Notes: generated by a model not told the origin, from the letters alone. Counted from the first letter of the stretch, positions 7,399 through 15,321 are shown. The stretch is 32,878 bases of DNA from Bacteroidota bacterium (GCA_013816615.1 JACDED010000042.1:1-32878); one strand, 5' to 3'. Made by a program: numbers and translations.

Positions 7399-7617
7399 TT
7401 ACTTATTATTAATTTGTTTTTCGAGCTTGTTCACTTTACGTTCAAGCACAATTAAAAAAATAACCAAGGCCACAAATATCATTCCGATAACGCTTATAAC
7501 AACATAAATTTTTCCATCGCTGCGAAATGTATCCGCCATTTCGGGCGCTGTTGTTGTTTGTGCTGAAGAAAACAGTACCGATAATAAAAACACCAGGCTT
7601 AAAATTCTTTTAATCAT
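7399..7617 (-). CDS. ccmD: CcmD-like small membrane protein
   Basis: 72 residues: a cleavable signal peptide ending near 'SSAQ', a short extracytoplasmic stretch, one membrane helix ('YVVISVIGMIFVALVIFLIV') and a basic cytoplasmic tail 'ERKVNKLEKQINNK'. Tail and position match CcmD, the small factor that helps release holo-CcmE from the CcmC/CcmAB complex. The extra signal sequence is a feature I associate with Bacteroidota CcmD-family proteins. It overlaps ccmC by 8 nt and ends just ahead of ccmE. Assignment rests mainly on context because CcmD sequences are barely conserved. Confidence 0.75.
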   Translation of the reverse strand: MIKRILSLVFLLSVLFSSAQTTTAPEMADTFRSDGKIYVVISVIGMIFVALVIFLIVLERKVNKLEKQINNK

Positions 7618-8269
7618 TTAATTTATTTTTAATAAAACTAATTCTGTTCTTAAGATCAAATAACCAATAGCTAAAAAATATCCAGCCTAAAACCGCAGGA
7701 TAAAAAACCATACGCATGTTGCTATCCATATCGTACTTTGCAAAAGCAGGGTTACCGCCATTGCCGGGGTGTAGCGAATCTGTTAATCTTGGTAATACCA
7801 TTATAAAAACATTCATCATTACAAAAGCGAATACATTGTACACCGCTGAAATTCTTGCGCGTTTCATTTCATCATCAACCGAAAAGCGTAAAATAAAATA
7901 AGCGAGATAAATTAAGATACTAATGGCAACACCGTTTAATTTTGGATCCTGAAAAGTCCACCATGTGCCCCAGGTATATTTTGCCCAGATAGAACCGGTT
8001 GTTAAACCCGGAAGGCTAAAGAAAAAACCAACTATAGCAGCGTTATATGCTTTAGCATCGTTAGTTAAATTATTTTTTGTAAGTGTAAGAAGACTTTGAA
8101 TTAAAGAAACCGTCATCATAAACAGCATGGCAAACCAAATTGGCACATGATAATAAACATTACGGATTGTTTCGTTCAAAATATCCAAACGCGGTACCGG
8201 ATTTAATAAACCCCAAACAAGGGTATATGAAATTAAAATTACAGAAAGTATTTTGTACCAGTTTTTCAT
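7610..8269 (-). CDS. ccmC: Haem transporter/handler CcmC
   Basis: 219 residues, six predicted membrane helices, the usual CcmC length. The WWD signature is 'WGTWWTFQDPKL', flanked by the two periplasmic histidines expected to ligate haem: 'VYYHVPIWFAM' near the N-terminus and 'DSLHPGNGGNPAF' near the C-terminus. CcmC presents haem to CcmE at the outer face of the inner membrane. The gene precedes the CcmD-like gene with an 8-nt overlap and is separated from ccmB by an unusual 84-bp spacer containing repeats. Confidence 0.9.
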   Translation of the reverse strand: MKNWYKILSVILISYTLVWGLLNPVPRLDILNETIRNVYYHVPIWFAMLFMMTVSLIQSLLTLTKNNLTNDAKAYNAAIVGFFFSLPGLTTGSIWAKYTWGTWWTFQDPKLNGVAISILIYLAYFILRFSVDDEMKRARISAVYNVFAFVMMNVFIMVLPRLTDSLHPGNGGNPAFAKYDMDSNMRMVFYPAVLGWIFFSYWLFDLKNRISFIKNKLND

Positions 8270-8293
8270 ATTCTAACGAAGTTATTAGCGAAT

Positions 8294-8340
8294 AGTTATT
8301 AGTGAGAAGAATTGAAGCTAGTCACTATTAACTAATAACT
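8294..8340. repeat. AT-rich imperfect inverted repeat in the ccmB-ccmC spacer
   Basis: AGTTATTAGT at 8294-8303 pairs with ACTAATAACT at 8331-8340; GTTATTAG is also directly repeated at 8281-8288 and 8295-8302. The 84-bp spacer is long compared with the other junctions of this gene string, most of which are under 12 nt or overlapping. Confidence 0.6.
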
Positions 8341-8353
8341 TTTAACTAGTAAA

Positions 8354-9004
8354 TTAGTCGCGCCAAAGATACGGAAATAATAGAAAAGAAAGGGCAATGG
8401 TTAAAACATTTAGGGCTGCTAAAATGCCAATAAAATTTAAACCTACACCGGCCCATTCAATACCATCCACAGCTTGTTTACTGACACGAATGACAACCAA
8501 AATAAGGGGCATTAATACCGGGAAACTTAAAATGCTCATAATGGCAAAGTTACCGTTTGCCTTACTGGCTATGGCGCTCATAAGGCTTAATATAGCAGCC
8601 AAACCTGTTGATGCAAGTGTTAAAACAAGGATAAATAAGCTCAAATTCTCTACTTCATTTTTAATAAAAAAGCCATAAAAAAAGAAGGTAATAAAACTTA
8701 ACGCCAGCATAAATACCATATTATAAAGGGTTTTTGCAATTATAAACTGGCTTGGTGAATAATGTAAATAATTGTAAAGCGCCTGGCCACCGGTTTCTTT
8801 TAAAAAACTTTTTCCACTGATGGTAACTGAAGTAAATAAAGTAATGATCCAGAATAAAGCATTCCATGTAGGTTTATCCAAATGACCTTTAAAACACAAA
8901 GCACTCACAAAAATAGTCCCAACTACATATACAACAACGCCGCCAATTGTAGATTTTTGGCGAAACTCCAACAATAACTCTTTTTTTATGAGTGATAAGA
9001 TCAT
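8354..9004 (-). CDS. ccmB: Haem exporter membrane subunit CcmB
   Basis: 216 residues with about six membrane helices. The opening 'MILSLIKKELLLEFRQKS' is the typical CcmB start, and 'GKSFLKETGGQALYNYLHYSPSQFIIAKTLYNM' corresponds to the conserved cytoplasmic loop that contacts the CcmA ATPase. CcmAB uses ATP to release holo-CcmE. No ccmA is visible in the window, so the ATPase must be encoded elsewhere. The start codon overlaps the end of purD by 4 nt (ATGA-type), so expression is probably coupled to purD. Confidence 0.88.
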   Translation of the reverse strand: MILSLIKKELLLEFRQKSTIGGVVVYVVGTIFVSALCFKGHLDKPTWNALFWIITLFTSVTISGKSFLKETGGQALYNYLHYSPSQFIIAKTLYNMVFMLALSFITFFFYGFFIKNEVENLSLFILVLTLASTGLAAILSLMSAIASKANGNFAIMSILSFPVLMPLILVVIRVSKQAVDGIEWAGVGLNFIGILAALNVLTIALSFLLFPYLWRD

Positions 9005-10284
9005 TGATATATCTTTAGATCTTTACCAATATCGCGCCTGAAATATTTTCCTTCGTAATTTATAACACCGGCTGTTGCAAAGCTTTTATTTATTGCTTCA
9101 TCAATTGTTTTTCCAAAAGAGGTAATGGCAAAAACGCGGCCGCCATTGGTTAAAACTTTTTTACCATCTAACTTTGTTCCGGAGTGAAATACCTGCGATT
9201 CAAAATGAGTATCAAGTCCTTCTACTTCTTTTCCTTTTTCAAAATCGCCGGGATAGCCACCACTAACCATTACTACTGTTGCAGCAATTTCTGAAATTGT
9301 CTCGTATTTTTTTTCGTGGAGCGTTTGTGTGGCAACACCCTGTAGCAGATCAATAAAATCACTTTTAATTCTTGGAATAACAACTTCCGTTTCCGGATCA
9401 CCCATGCGACAATTGTATTCAATAACAGAAGGCTCTCCATCACAATTCATTAATCCTATAAATATAAAACCGCGGTAATCTATCCCATCTTTATTTAATC
9501 CTGCAATGGTTGGCATCACTATTTTTTCTTCTACTTTTTTAATGAAGTTTTCGTCTGCAAATGGTACAGGGCTTACAGCGCCCATCCCACCTGTGTTTAA
9601 ACCGGTATCGCCTTCGCCAATACGTTTGTAATCTTTAGCAGCAGGTAATATCTTATAGGATTTTCCATCTGTTAAAACAAAAACAGAAAGCTCTATTCCT
9701 TTTAAAAACTCTTCAATTACAACACGCTCGCTGGCTGCGCCAAATTTAGCATCCACTAACATTTTCTTTAATTCTTCTTTAGCTTCGGTAATATCATCAA
9801 TAATTAAAACGCCTTTACCAGCGGCCAATCCATCGGCCTTAAGAACAAATGGTGGCTTTAAGGTCTCTAAAAAATCGTAGCCTGCTTTTAAATTATCTTT
9901 TGTAAAAGTGGCGTAACGCGCAGTTGGCACACCATGCCTGATCATAAACTGTTTGCTAAAATCTTTGCTTCCTTCCAGCTGTGCGCCATCTTTTTTTGGA
10001 CCGATAACAGGAATATCTTTTAAAACCTCATCATTTAAAAAATAATCGTGAATACCTTTAACCAAAGGATCTTCGGGCCCAACCAAAACCAGGTTAATAT
10101 CTTTTTCCCACACAAGATTTTTAATGGCATCAAAATCGTTAACACCAATATTTACATTGGTACCGCAGTTAGCAGTGCCGGCATTACCCGGTGCAATGTA
10201 TAAATTTTGTAATTGTTTGCTTTGGGCGATTTTCCATGCAAATGCATGTTCCCGCCCACCTGATCCTAAAATTAAAACGTTCAT
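9001..10284 (-). CDS. purD: Phosphoribosylamine-glycine ligase
   Basis: 427 residues, standard length for PurD, the ATP-grasp enzyme that joins glycine to 5-phosphoribosylamine in de novo purine synthesis. It opens with 'MNVLILGSGGREHAFAWKI', followed by 'VGPEDPLVKG', 'SKDFSKQFMIRHGVPTA', the ATP-grasp core 'FVLKADGLAAGKGVLI', 'GDTGLNTGGMGAVSPVP' and 'VIEYNCRMGDPETEVVIPR'. It is the first gene of the minus-strand string leading into the ccm genes and is preceded by a terminator, so a promoter should lie in the short stretch between about 10285 and 10330. No clear consensus promoter is visible there. Confidence 0.95.
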   Translation of the reverse strand: MNVLILGSGGREHAFAWKIAQSKQLQNLYIAPGNAGTANCGTNVNIGVNDFDAIKNLVWEKDINLVLVGPEDPLVKGIHDYFLNDEVLKDIPVIGPKKDGAQLEGSKDFSKQFMIRHGVPTARYATFTKDNLKAGYDFLETLKPPFVLKADGLAAGKGVLIIDDITEAKEELKKMLVDAKFGAASERVVIEEFLKGIELSVFVLTDGKSYKILPAAKDYKRIGEGDTGLNTGGMGAVSPVPFADENFIKKVEEKIVMPTIAGLNKDGIDYRGFIFIGLMNCDGEPSVIEYNCRMGDPETEVVIPRIKSDFIDLLQGVATQTLHEKKYETISEIAATVVMVSGGYPGDFEKGKEVEGLDTHFESQVFHSGTKLDGKKVLTNGGRVFAITSFGKTIDEAINKSFATAGVINYEGKYFRRDIGKDLKIYQ

Positions 10285-10308
10285 AATTAATAAAGTGTAA
10301 AAATAAAA

Positions 10309-10331
10309 AATCCCGACGGTTTATCGGGATT
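10309..10331 (-). terminator. Intrinsic terminator of the basic secreted-protein gene
   Basis: An 8-bp stem (10309-10316 with 10324-10331) with a 7-nt loop, followed on the minus strand by a T-rich run. It overlaps the TAA stop (10330-10332) of the upstream gene and separates it from purD. Confidence 0.75.
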
Positions 10332-10707
10332 AAAAAAACTTTTTACGGTGAAATACTTTGTTTCCTCTAACTCTTTTTCGGGCTCTGTCGGAGTTTTGTT
10401 TGGCCAAAATATTGTGTCTTTGTACCTTTCCTTTGGTACGGTATCTTGAGAATAATGTTCTTGAATCCCTGCTGCTGTATGATCCGGGACGAGTATGGCG
10501 CATGGACCAGGCGTAGTTCTTCTTACCCGAACGCTTTCCGCCTTTTGCAAAATTATCAGCATGACCCCGGCTTTTGCCCTTAAACATGCTATGACTTGCT
10601 CTTCTTTGATTTTTATGCTCACGGCGACGTCCGCCACTTTGAGCCATAAAGTCACTTGAAATTAAAATTCCACATAACAAGAAAAATATGAAAACAGACC
10701 TTTTCAA
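10330..10707 (-). CDS. Small, highly basic secreted protein of unknown function
   Basis: 125 residues. An N-terminal signal peptide (about 1-23, 'VFIFFLLCGILISS' ending 'FMAQ') is followed by about 102 residues in which I count 33 Lys/Arg and only 4 Asp/Glu. The charged region carries the segments 'SMFKGKSRGHADNFAKGG' and 'GKKNYAWSMRHTRPGSY' and is also rich in Ser, Gly and His. I do not recognise the family. The charge suggests binding to anionic partners such as LPS, peptidoglycan or nucleic acid, but that is inference. The signal peptide, ATG start and a hairpin terminator overlapping the stop support a real gene over overlapping frames on the same strand. Confidence 0.72.
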   Translation of the reverse strand: MKRSVFIFFLLCGILISSDFMAQSGGRRREHKNQRRASHSMFKGKSRGHADNFAKGGKRSGKKNYAWSMRHTRPGSYSSRDSRTLFSRYRTKGKVQRHNILAKQNSDRARKRVRGNKVFHRKKFF

Positions 10708-10851
10708 CTAATGATTTACAATAATAGTGAAAAAAACGTTATTTTTAACAGAAATATGCCTTTTTCACGTATATTTAACATAAAGATTTAAACAGCAAAC
10801 GCTGTAATTATCTCTATAAAATCTCCAACTATTATGCCAGTAATTTCGTAT

Positions 10852-10882
10852 TGGTTTTAAGGCAATTATCCCTTAAAACTAA
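10852..10882. promoter_or_regulatory. Palindrome in the divergent intergenic region
   Basis: A 9-bp perfect inverted repeat, GTTTTAAGG (10854-10862) with CCTTAAAAC (10871-10879), 8-nt loop, extendable by a G-T and two T-A pairs. It lies about 60 bp upstream of the CHU_C gene in the 234-bp gap between that gene and the divergent basic-protein gene. It is not followed by a T-run, so it is more likely an operator or 5' UTR hairpin than a terminator. Confidence 0.4.
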
Positions 10883-10941
10883 AGTGAATTTATGGCTTTA
10901 AAATTGCAATAAATTATATATTTAAACGTTAAATTACTTAC

Positions 10942-12960
10942 TTGAGAACTATTTTTTTAATACTTAATTTTTATTGTTTCACGCTTTTTTCGCAGGTTGG
11001 TGCACCCGACTTGCGTTGCTTACAGGTATTGCAAAATGGAGATGTTACGCTAACCTGGTTACAACCTGCAGACCCCGGAGCTTTATTTAATGCGTATGAT
11101 ATTTATTATTCACCAACTGCTGCTGCAGGATCGTTTAGTATTGTAGGAACAGTTAATGCTATTAATACATTAACATTTACGCATGTTGGTGCTAATGCAA
11201 ATATTGGTAAAAAATACTATTATATCATAACTAAATTTAATACCGGCGGTAGTTCATCATCTGCACCATCGGATACTTTAAAAACAATTTTTTTAAACCT
11301 GATCAATAGTGCAGGAGCGCCCGATGTAAAAATACTTTACAATAATATTCATCAACCTGCGCTTCCAACATCAGGAGCAGCTTATACCATACTTAGAGAA
11401 TATCCTGCTTTAACCTGGAGCACTTTTACAATCACAAGCGCAACAAATTATGCTGATACGATAAGTGTTTGCCAGGCAAGTTTAAATTATCAAATAACCT
11501 TAACGGATAATAGCGGCTGTACTTCTTCCTCTAATATACAAGGGGGAGTTTTTACAGATAATAAAAATCCGAATCAGCCATTTGTAGATTCAATAAGTGT
11601 TTTACCAAACGGCAATACTGTATTATCCTGGCATATACCAAGAGACCCGGATATTTGTAAATATATTATTGTAAAAAATATTGGCGGTATTAATACACCC
11701 ATTGATAGTGTTGTTGGTTTAAATAATACCATTTATACATTTACTACTACAGAGGCGGATTTTAATCCGGTACTACTTTATGTATACGCAGTAGATTGTT
11801 GTAACAATCCGGGCACGTTCAACACACAACCAACTACAATGCTCTTAAAAGCAGATTATGATATGTGTGGTTATAAAACCAATTTATCATGGAATGCTTA
11901 TGTAAACATTCCAAAAGGACTTTTAGAATATAGAATTTATGCGTCGGTTAATGGTAGTCCGTATCTAAAAATCGGTTCAACTACCAGTACAAATTTTACA
12001 CACGAAAATGTATCCACAAATAAAACAGTTTGTTATTTTGTACGTGCTGTAAATGTGCCTCAAAACATTACCGCTTCTTCTAACCGTGTTTGCTTTTTTT
12101 CAAAACAGGTAAGTGCAGCCAGTTTTGTTTACATGAAAAAAGCAAGCATCATAGATAAGAATACTGCTGAAATAAGCCTGTATATAGACACTTCTAAAAC
12201 AAGCCAGGGTATTGATGTTTACCGTTCTGAAGACGGAATTAATTTTGACGCTGTTACTTTTATTCCCTTCAGTGGTGGGCCACATTATTCGTGTATTGAT
12301 GACAAAATAACATCGGGCGCTATGAGTTATTATTATAAAGCAGTTGTGCGTGATAGTTGTGGCAATGCGAGGAGTTATAGCAATATTTCGAAAACCATTT
12401 TATTAAAAATGAATGAAGATGAGGATAACATTTTTACAAAACACATTGATTGGAGTTCTTATTCTGGTTTTGCCGGAGCTGTAAGTGGTTATAATATTTA
12501 CAGGGTTATAAACGATGTGCAATCAGGCGCGCCTGTGGCATCAACAGGGCCACTGGTAAATAACTATTTAGATAATTTAGAGAACGAAGCGTCGAGTGGG
12601 GCTAAAATAGAATATTTAATTGAAGCTGTAGAAGGCATTGGCAATCCATATGGGTTCTTAGAAACCAGTAAATCAAATACAGTTTCGGTTTACATGGAAG
12701 GAAAAATATATGTACCAACTGCATTTGCACCAAAAGGAAAAAATAAAATATGGTTACCTGTAACACATTTTGTTGACAAGCAGGAATACACCGTTACAGT
12801 ATTTAACCGCTGGGGCGCTAAGGTTTTTGAAACACATGATGATACCATAGGCTGGGATGGCGCTAATGGTACGAATGATGTATACGTGTATTTAATAAGC
12901 TATAAAAATTCGCGCGGTGAGTATAAAGAACAAAAAGGCACCGTTATGTTATTTGAATAA
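10942..12960 (+). CDS. Secreted T9SS type B (CHU_C) protein with fibronectin-like domains
   Basis: 672 residues. Translation must start at a TTG (10942-10944): an in-frame stop ends at 10932, the TTG gives a good signal peptide ('RTIFLILNFYCFTLFSQ'), and no Met occurs in frame until the middle of the protein. The body looks like repeated fibronectin type III-like beta sandwiches ('GDVTLTWLQPADPG', 'GNTVLSWHIPRDPD', 'YKTNLSWNAYVNIP'). The last 85 residues are a gliding-motility-associated C-terminal domain (CHU_C): 'YVPTAFAPKGKNKIWLP', 'YTVTVFNRWGAKVFET', 'GWDGANGTNDVYVYLISYKN'. CHU_C domains direct export through the type IX system and surface retention. It is probably a cell-surface adhesin or scaffold; ligand unknown. 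A terminator follows directly. Confidence 0.88.
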   Translation: MRTIFLILNFYCFTLFSQVGAPDLRCLQVLQNGDVTLTWLQPADPGALFNAYDIYYSPTAAAGSFSIVGTVNAINTLTFTHVGANANIGKKYYYIITKFNTGGSSSSAPSDTLKTIFLNLINSAGAPDVKILYNNIHQPALPTSGAAYTILREYPALTWSTFTITSATNYADTISVCQASLNYQITLTDNSGCTSSSNIQGGVFTDNKNPNQPFVDSISVLPNGNTVLSWHIPRDPDICKYIIVKNIGGINTPIDSVVGLNNTIYTFTTTEADFNPVLLYVYAVDCCNNPGTFNTQPTTMLLKADYDMCGYKTNLSWNAYVNIPKGLLEYRIYASVNGSPYLKIGSTTSTNFTHENVSTNKTVCYFVRAVNVPQNITASSNRVCFFSKQVSAASFVYMKKASIIDKNTAEISLYIDTSKTSQGIDVYRSEDGINFDAVTFIPFSGGPHYSCIDDKITSGAMSYYYKAVVRDSCGNARSYSNISKTILLKMNEDEDNIFTKHIDWSSYSGFAGAVSGYNIYRVINDVQSGAPVASTGPLVNNYLDNLENEASSGAKIEYLIEAVEGIGNPYGFLETSKSNTVSVYMEGKIYVPTAFAPKGKNKIWLPVTHFVDKQEYTVTVFNRWGAKVFETHDDTIGWDGANGTNDVYVYLISYKNSRGEYKEQKGTVMLFE

Positions 12961-12989
12961 AAAAACTCCGAAAAATTTCCGGAGTTTTT
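12961..12989. terminator. Bidirectional terminator between convergent genes
   Basis: A 10-bp stem (12961-12970 with 12980-12989), A-run on the left and T-run on the right, starting at the first base after the CHU_C stop; it can also serve the convergent gene ending at 13011. Confidence 0.85.
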
Positions 12990-13010
12990 TTATGAATGAG
13001 AGGGATCAGT

Positions 13011-13475
13011 TTATTTTAAATTTGCAGTTACCCAACCCGAATCCGGATCGTTTCCTTTTGCATCAAGACCAACATAAAATTGCCATTCGTGATTTGCATA
13101 TTTACCAGTGTAAGATGGTGTAGCATTTGATGGTAAAGTTAATTCGTAGGTCCAGTTATAAGTTTTGCCACCATCTAAAGTTTGTGCCTGGCTTACAACA
13201 AATTCTTGTTGGTTAAAAACATCATGATCAAGATTTACATTTTGAGGATTTTTATCTGTTCCACCCGGTAAGCGATCGCGCGAGATATTAATTTTTTCTA
13301 CGCTTTTTACATACAGGTATACTTTCTCGATTGGTAAAGGTGCTTCTTTTACAACAGCAGTAACATTCACCTTTATTTTATCTTTAATACTTGTACCTTC
13401 AACAGTAATATTAACTTTTGCGCCACCACCAGTAACCTGGTTGGCAAGGTTTTTAATTTTATCAAATAATCCCAT
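13011..13475 (-). CDS. Small beta-sandwich protein, possibly arrestin/Spo0M-like
   Basis: 154 residues, no signal peptide, cytoplasmic. The N-terminus 'MGLFDKIKNLANQVTGGGAKV' is an amphipathic helix leading to alternating hydrophobic strands ('NITVEGTSIKDKIKVNVTAVV', 'VYLYVKSVEKI', 'YNWTYELTLP', 'EWQFYVGLDAKGNDPDSGW'). The layout and the 'GLDAKGNDPDSGW' end recall the arrestin-like sandwich of Spo0M-type proteins, which is a fold-level guess. Function is unknown. It is convergent with the CHU_C gene and divergent from the VWA gene, so it is a single-gene transcription unit with its promoter in 13476-13690. Confidence 0.65.
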   Translation of the reverse strand: MGLFDKIKNLANQVTGGGAKVNITVEGTSIKDKIKVNVTAVVKEAPLPIEKVYLYVKSVEKINISRDRLPGGTDKNPQNVNLDHDVFNQQEFVVSQAQTLDGGKTYNWTYELTLPSNATPSYTGKYANHEWQFYVGLDAKGNDPDSGWVTANLK

Positions 13476-13507
13476 GTTTATGTTTTTTTTAAATGAAATC
13501 TAATTTA

Positions 13508-13574
13508 AGATTTAAATCTGAACAAGTCAGGTTTTGGAGTGTATTTAACGTTCAAACCTTGCTTTATATAAAGC
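13508..13574. promoter_or_regulatory. Divergent intergenic region with two perfect palindromes
   Basis: AGATTTAAATCT (13508-13519) and GCTTTATATAAAGC (13561-13574) are perfect palindromes of 12 and 14 bp, lying between the genes that start at 13475 (minus) and 13690 (plus). Such symmetry suits dimeric regulators, but AT-rich DNA yields chance palindromes, so confidence is low. Confidence 0.35.
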
Positions 13575-13689
13575 ACTGAAAATCAATCTTTAATGCCTGA
13601 GTTTTCAAGAGCAGATACTTTATATCTTTTTTAATTAAACGCGTTATTATAGTAAGTAGTAAATAATTTAGCAGTTGATTATATTATTA

Positions 13690-15057
13690 ATGAAACACAT
13701 TTTCTTTATACTTTTTATTTCTCTTTCTTTTTTGACTTGGGCGCAAAAAAAGCCGGCAGTTAAATTTACACGCATTTTATTTGTTTTTGATGCCAGTAAA
13801 AGTATGATCGCCAAACACGAAAACACTACGCGTATGGATGGCGCAAAAAATTTATTCTTTAAATTCATTGATAGCTTAAGCAAAGATAAAACCTTACAAT
13901 TTGCTTTACGAATGTATGGGCATACTGTAAAATATCCTCCGGGAGATTGCAAAGACAGTAAGCTTATTGTACCCTTTGGAATAAATAATATTGCTTTAAT
14001 AAAAGAAAAAGTAAAAGCTGCAAGCCCAACAGGTATAACACCTATAGAGCATTCGTTAACCGAATCGGCCAACGATTTTAAGGATAATAAAACAAACAAT
14101 GTAGTAATACTTATTACCGATGGAATTGAAGAATGTGGCGGAGACCCCTGTAATGCGCGCCAAAAATTAATGGAAAAAGGAATTATTTTTAAACCATTTA
14201 TTATTGGTATTGGCTTAACGCCCGAGCAAATAAAAACGTTTGAATGCGTAGGTACATTTTATGATTACGATGATCAAACCACTTTTAATAATATCACTAA
14301 TATTATTCAGCAACAAAAATTAAATAAAACATCATCACAGGTAAATTTATTGGATTCTAAATCGTTTCCCTCTGAAACCAACGTCAACCTTACATTTTAC
14401 GATGTTGCTAAAAAAGAATACAAATACAATTACATTCATACTTTAAATTATCAGAATAATCCCGATACCTTATACATTGATGATTTTCCAACCTATAAAG
14501 TTATTGCACATACTATTCCTCAAACAGAAAGTAAAGAAGTAAAACTTGTTCAGGGCAAACACACCATTATTCCAATAGACGCGCCGCAAGGCTTTTTAAC
14601 TATTAACAGACCGAATGGCGTTTACAATTTTAATGAACGTGTAAAATGTGTTGTAAGGAAAGCAAATGATATGCAAACGATCAATGTGCAGATATTAAAC
14701 GCAACCGAAAAATATATTACAGGCAAATACGATATTGAAATATTAACCTTGCCGCGTATTTATATGAACGACAATGTTATTGAGCAATCAAAAACAAAAA
14801 CCATTGATATTCCAAATGCAGGTGTACTGCAGATAAAATGCCTGGAAGCCGGTGATGGCTGCATTTTAGTGAACCGTAATAATAAACTGGAATGGGTTTG
14901 CAATTTAAGTACACAAACATTGCAAACGTATCATTTACAACCTGGCAATTACGTTACTACGTGGAGAGCGAAAGCGCTGAAAGGAAGTATTTATACGGTA
15001 GAGAAAAAATTTACAATTACTTCAGATAATCAAACGATCGTTGAATTTTACAGATAA
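13690..15057 (+). CDS. Secreted von Willebrand factor type A domain protein
   Basis: 455 residues from the ATG at 13690, chosen over an upstream TTG at 13675 because it gives a clean signal peptide ('MKHIFFILFISLSFLTWAQ'). Residues about 28-205 form a VWA domain: the metal-ion-dependent adhesion site is D34-A-S36-K-S38 ('FVFDASKSM'), the Thr position falls in 'SPTGITP' (about 112-118), and the Asp is D144 in 'ILITDGIEEC'. The remaining 250 residues are beta-rich, with no catalytic motif that I recognise. The complete MIDAS implies divalent-metal-dependent ligand binding in the periplasm or at the surface. There is no T9SS sorting domain at the end. The next gene is convergent and separated by a repeat-rich 316-bp spacer. 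Confidence 0.85.
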   Translation: MKHIFFILFISLSFLTWAQKKPAVKFTRILFVFDASKSMIAKHENTTRMDGAKNLFFKFIDSLSKDKTLQFALRMYGHTVKYPPGDCKDSKLIVPFGINNIALIKEKVKAASPTGITPIEHSLTESANDFKDNKTNNVVILITDGIEECGGDPCNARQKLMEKGIIFKPFIIGIGLTPEQIKTFECVGTFYDYDDQTTFNNITNIIQQQKLNKTSSQVNLLDSKSFPSETNVNLTFYDVAKKEYKYNYIHTLNYQNNPDTLYIDDFPTYKVIAHTIPQTESKEVKLVQGKHTIIPIDAPQGFLTINRPNGVYNFNERVKCVVRKANDMQTINVQILNATEKYITGKYDIEILTLPRIYMNDNVIEQSKTKTIDIPNAGVLQIKCLEAGDGCILVNRNNKLEWVCNLSTQTLQTYHLQPGNYVTTWRAKALKGSIYTVEKKFTITSDNQTIVEFYR

Positions 15058-15074
15058 CATCCTGTATTTTTTTG

Positions 15075-15102
15075 GCCACGAATTACACTAATCCACAAAT
15101 TA
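15075..15102. repeat. GCCACGAATT-type dispersed element, copy A
   Basis: GCCACGAATTACACTAAT followed by CCACAAATTA. A diverged copy with 16 of the first 18 bases identical lies at 32735-32764, also just downstream of a gene. Similar strings are, to my memory, scattered in many bacterial genomes. Confidence 0.5.
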
Positions 15103-15171
15103 AATAAATAAGGTTATAAATTTTTGATTTGTATAATTCTCTATTTTCTAATAAACAAATTTCAGAACTAC

Positions 15172-15262
15172 TAGTGCGTACGCGTGAGGGATACGGAGGG
15201 CCTGGTGCGAAGCACGGGAGCGAAGCTCACCCCGTAGAAGCCCGGCCTGAAAGGGCACGCCC
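15172..15262. other. GC-rich structured island (possible structured RNA or repeat)
   Basis: About 90 bp of markedly higher GC than its AT-rich flanks. It contains the 8-bp palindrome GCGTACGC (15176-15183) and two adjacent 4-bp hairpins with GAA loops: GTGC/GCAC (15205-15215) and GAGC/GCTC (15218-15228). TACGG (15192-15196) can pair with CCGTA (15232-15236), enclosing both hairpins, and GCGTG (15182-15186) can pair with CACGC (15256-15260) as an outer stem. No open frame spans it convincingly and the strand cannot be decided. Confidence 0.55.
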
Positions 15263-15321
15263 AAAAAATAAAGGTTGATGGTGTTACATGCTTTAAGATG
15301 CGGATTCATAAAGATTTAAAC

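Noticed and set aside
10287-10655. Alternative 122-residue ORF overlapping the basic secreted protein on the same strand
   Set aside because: It has no signal peptide or recognisable domain, shares most bases with the better-supported frame, and runs through the hairpin terminator.
13675-13689. TTG start five codons upstream for the VWA protein
   Set aside because: The ATG at 13690 gives a typical signal peptide directly; the extra residues add nothing.
15172-15262. GC-rich island as a tRNA or rRNA fragment
   Set aside because: No cloverleaf, TTCGA-type T-loop or CCA end, and no rRNA signature sequence is recognisable.
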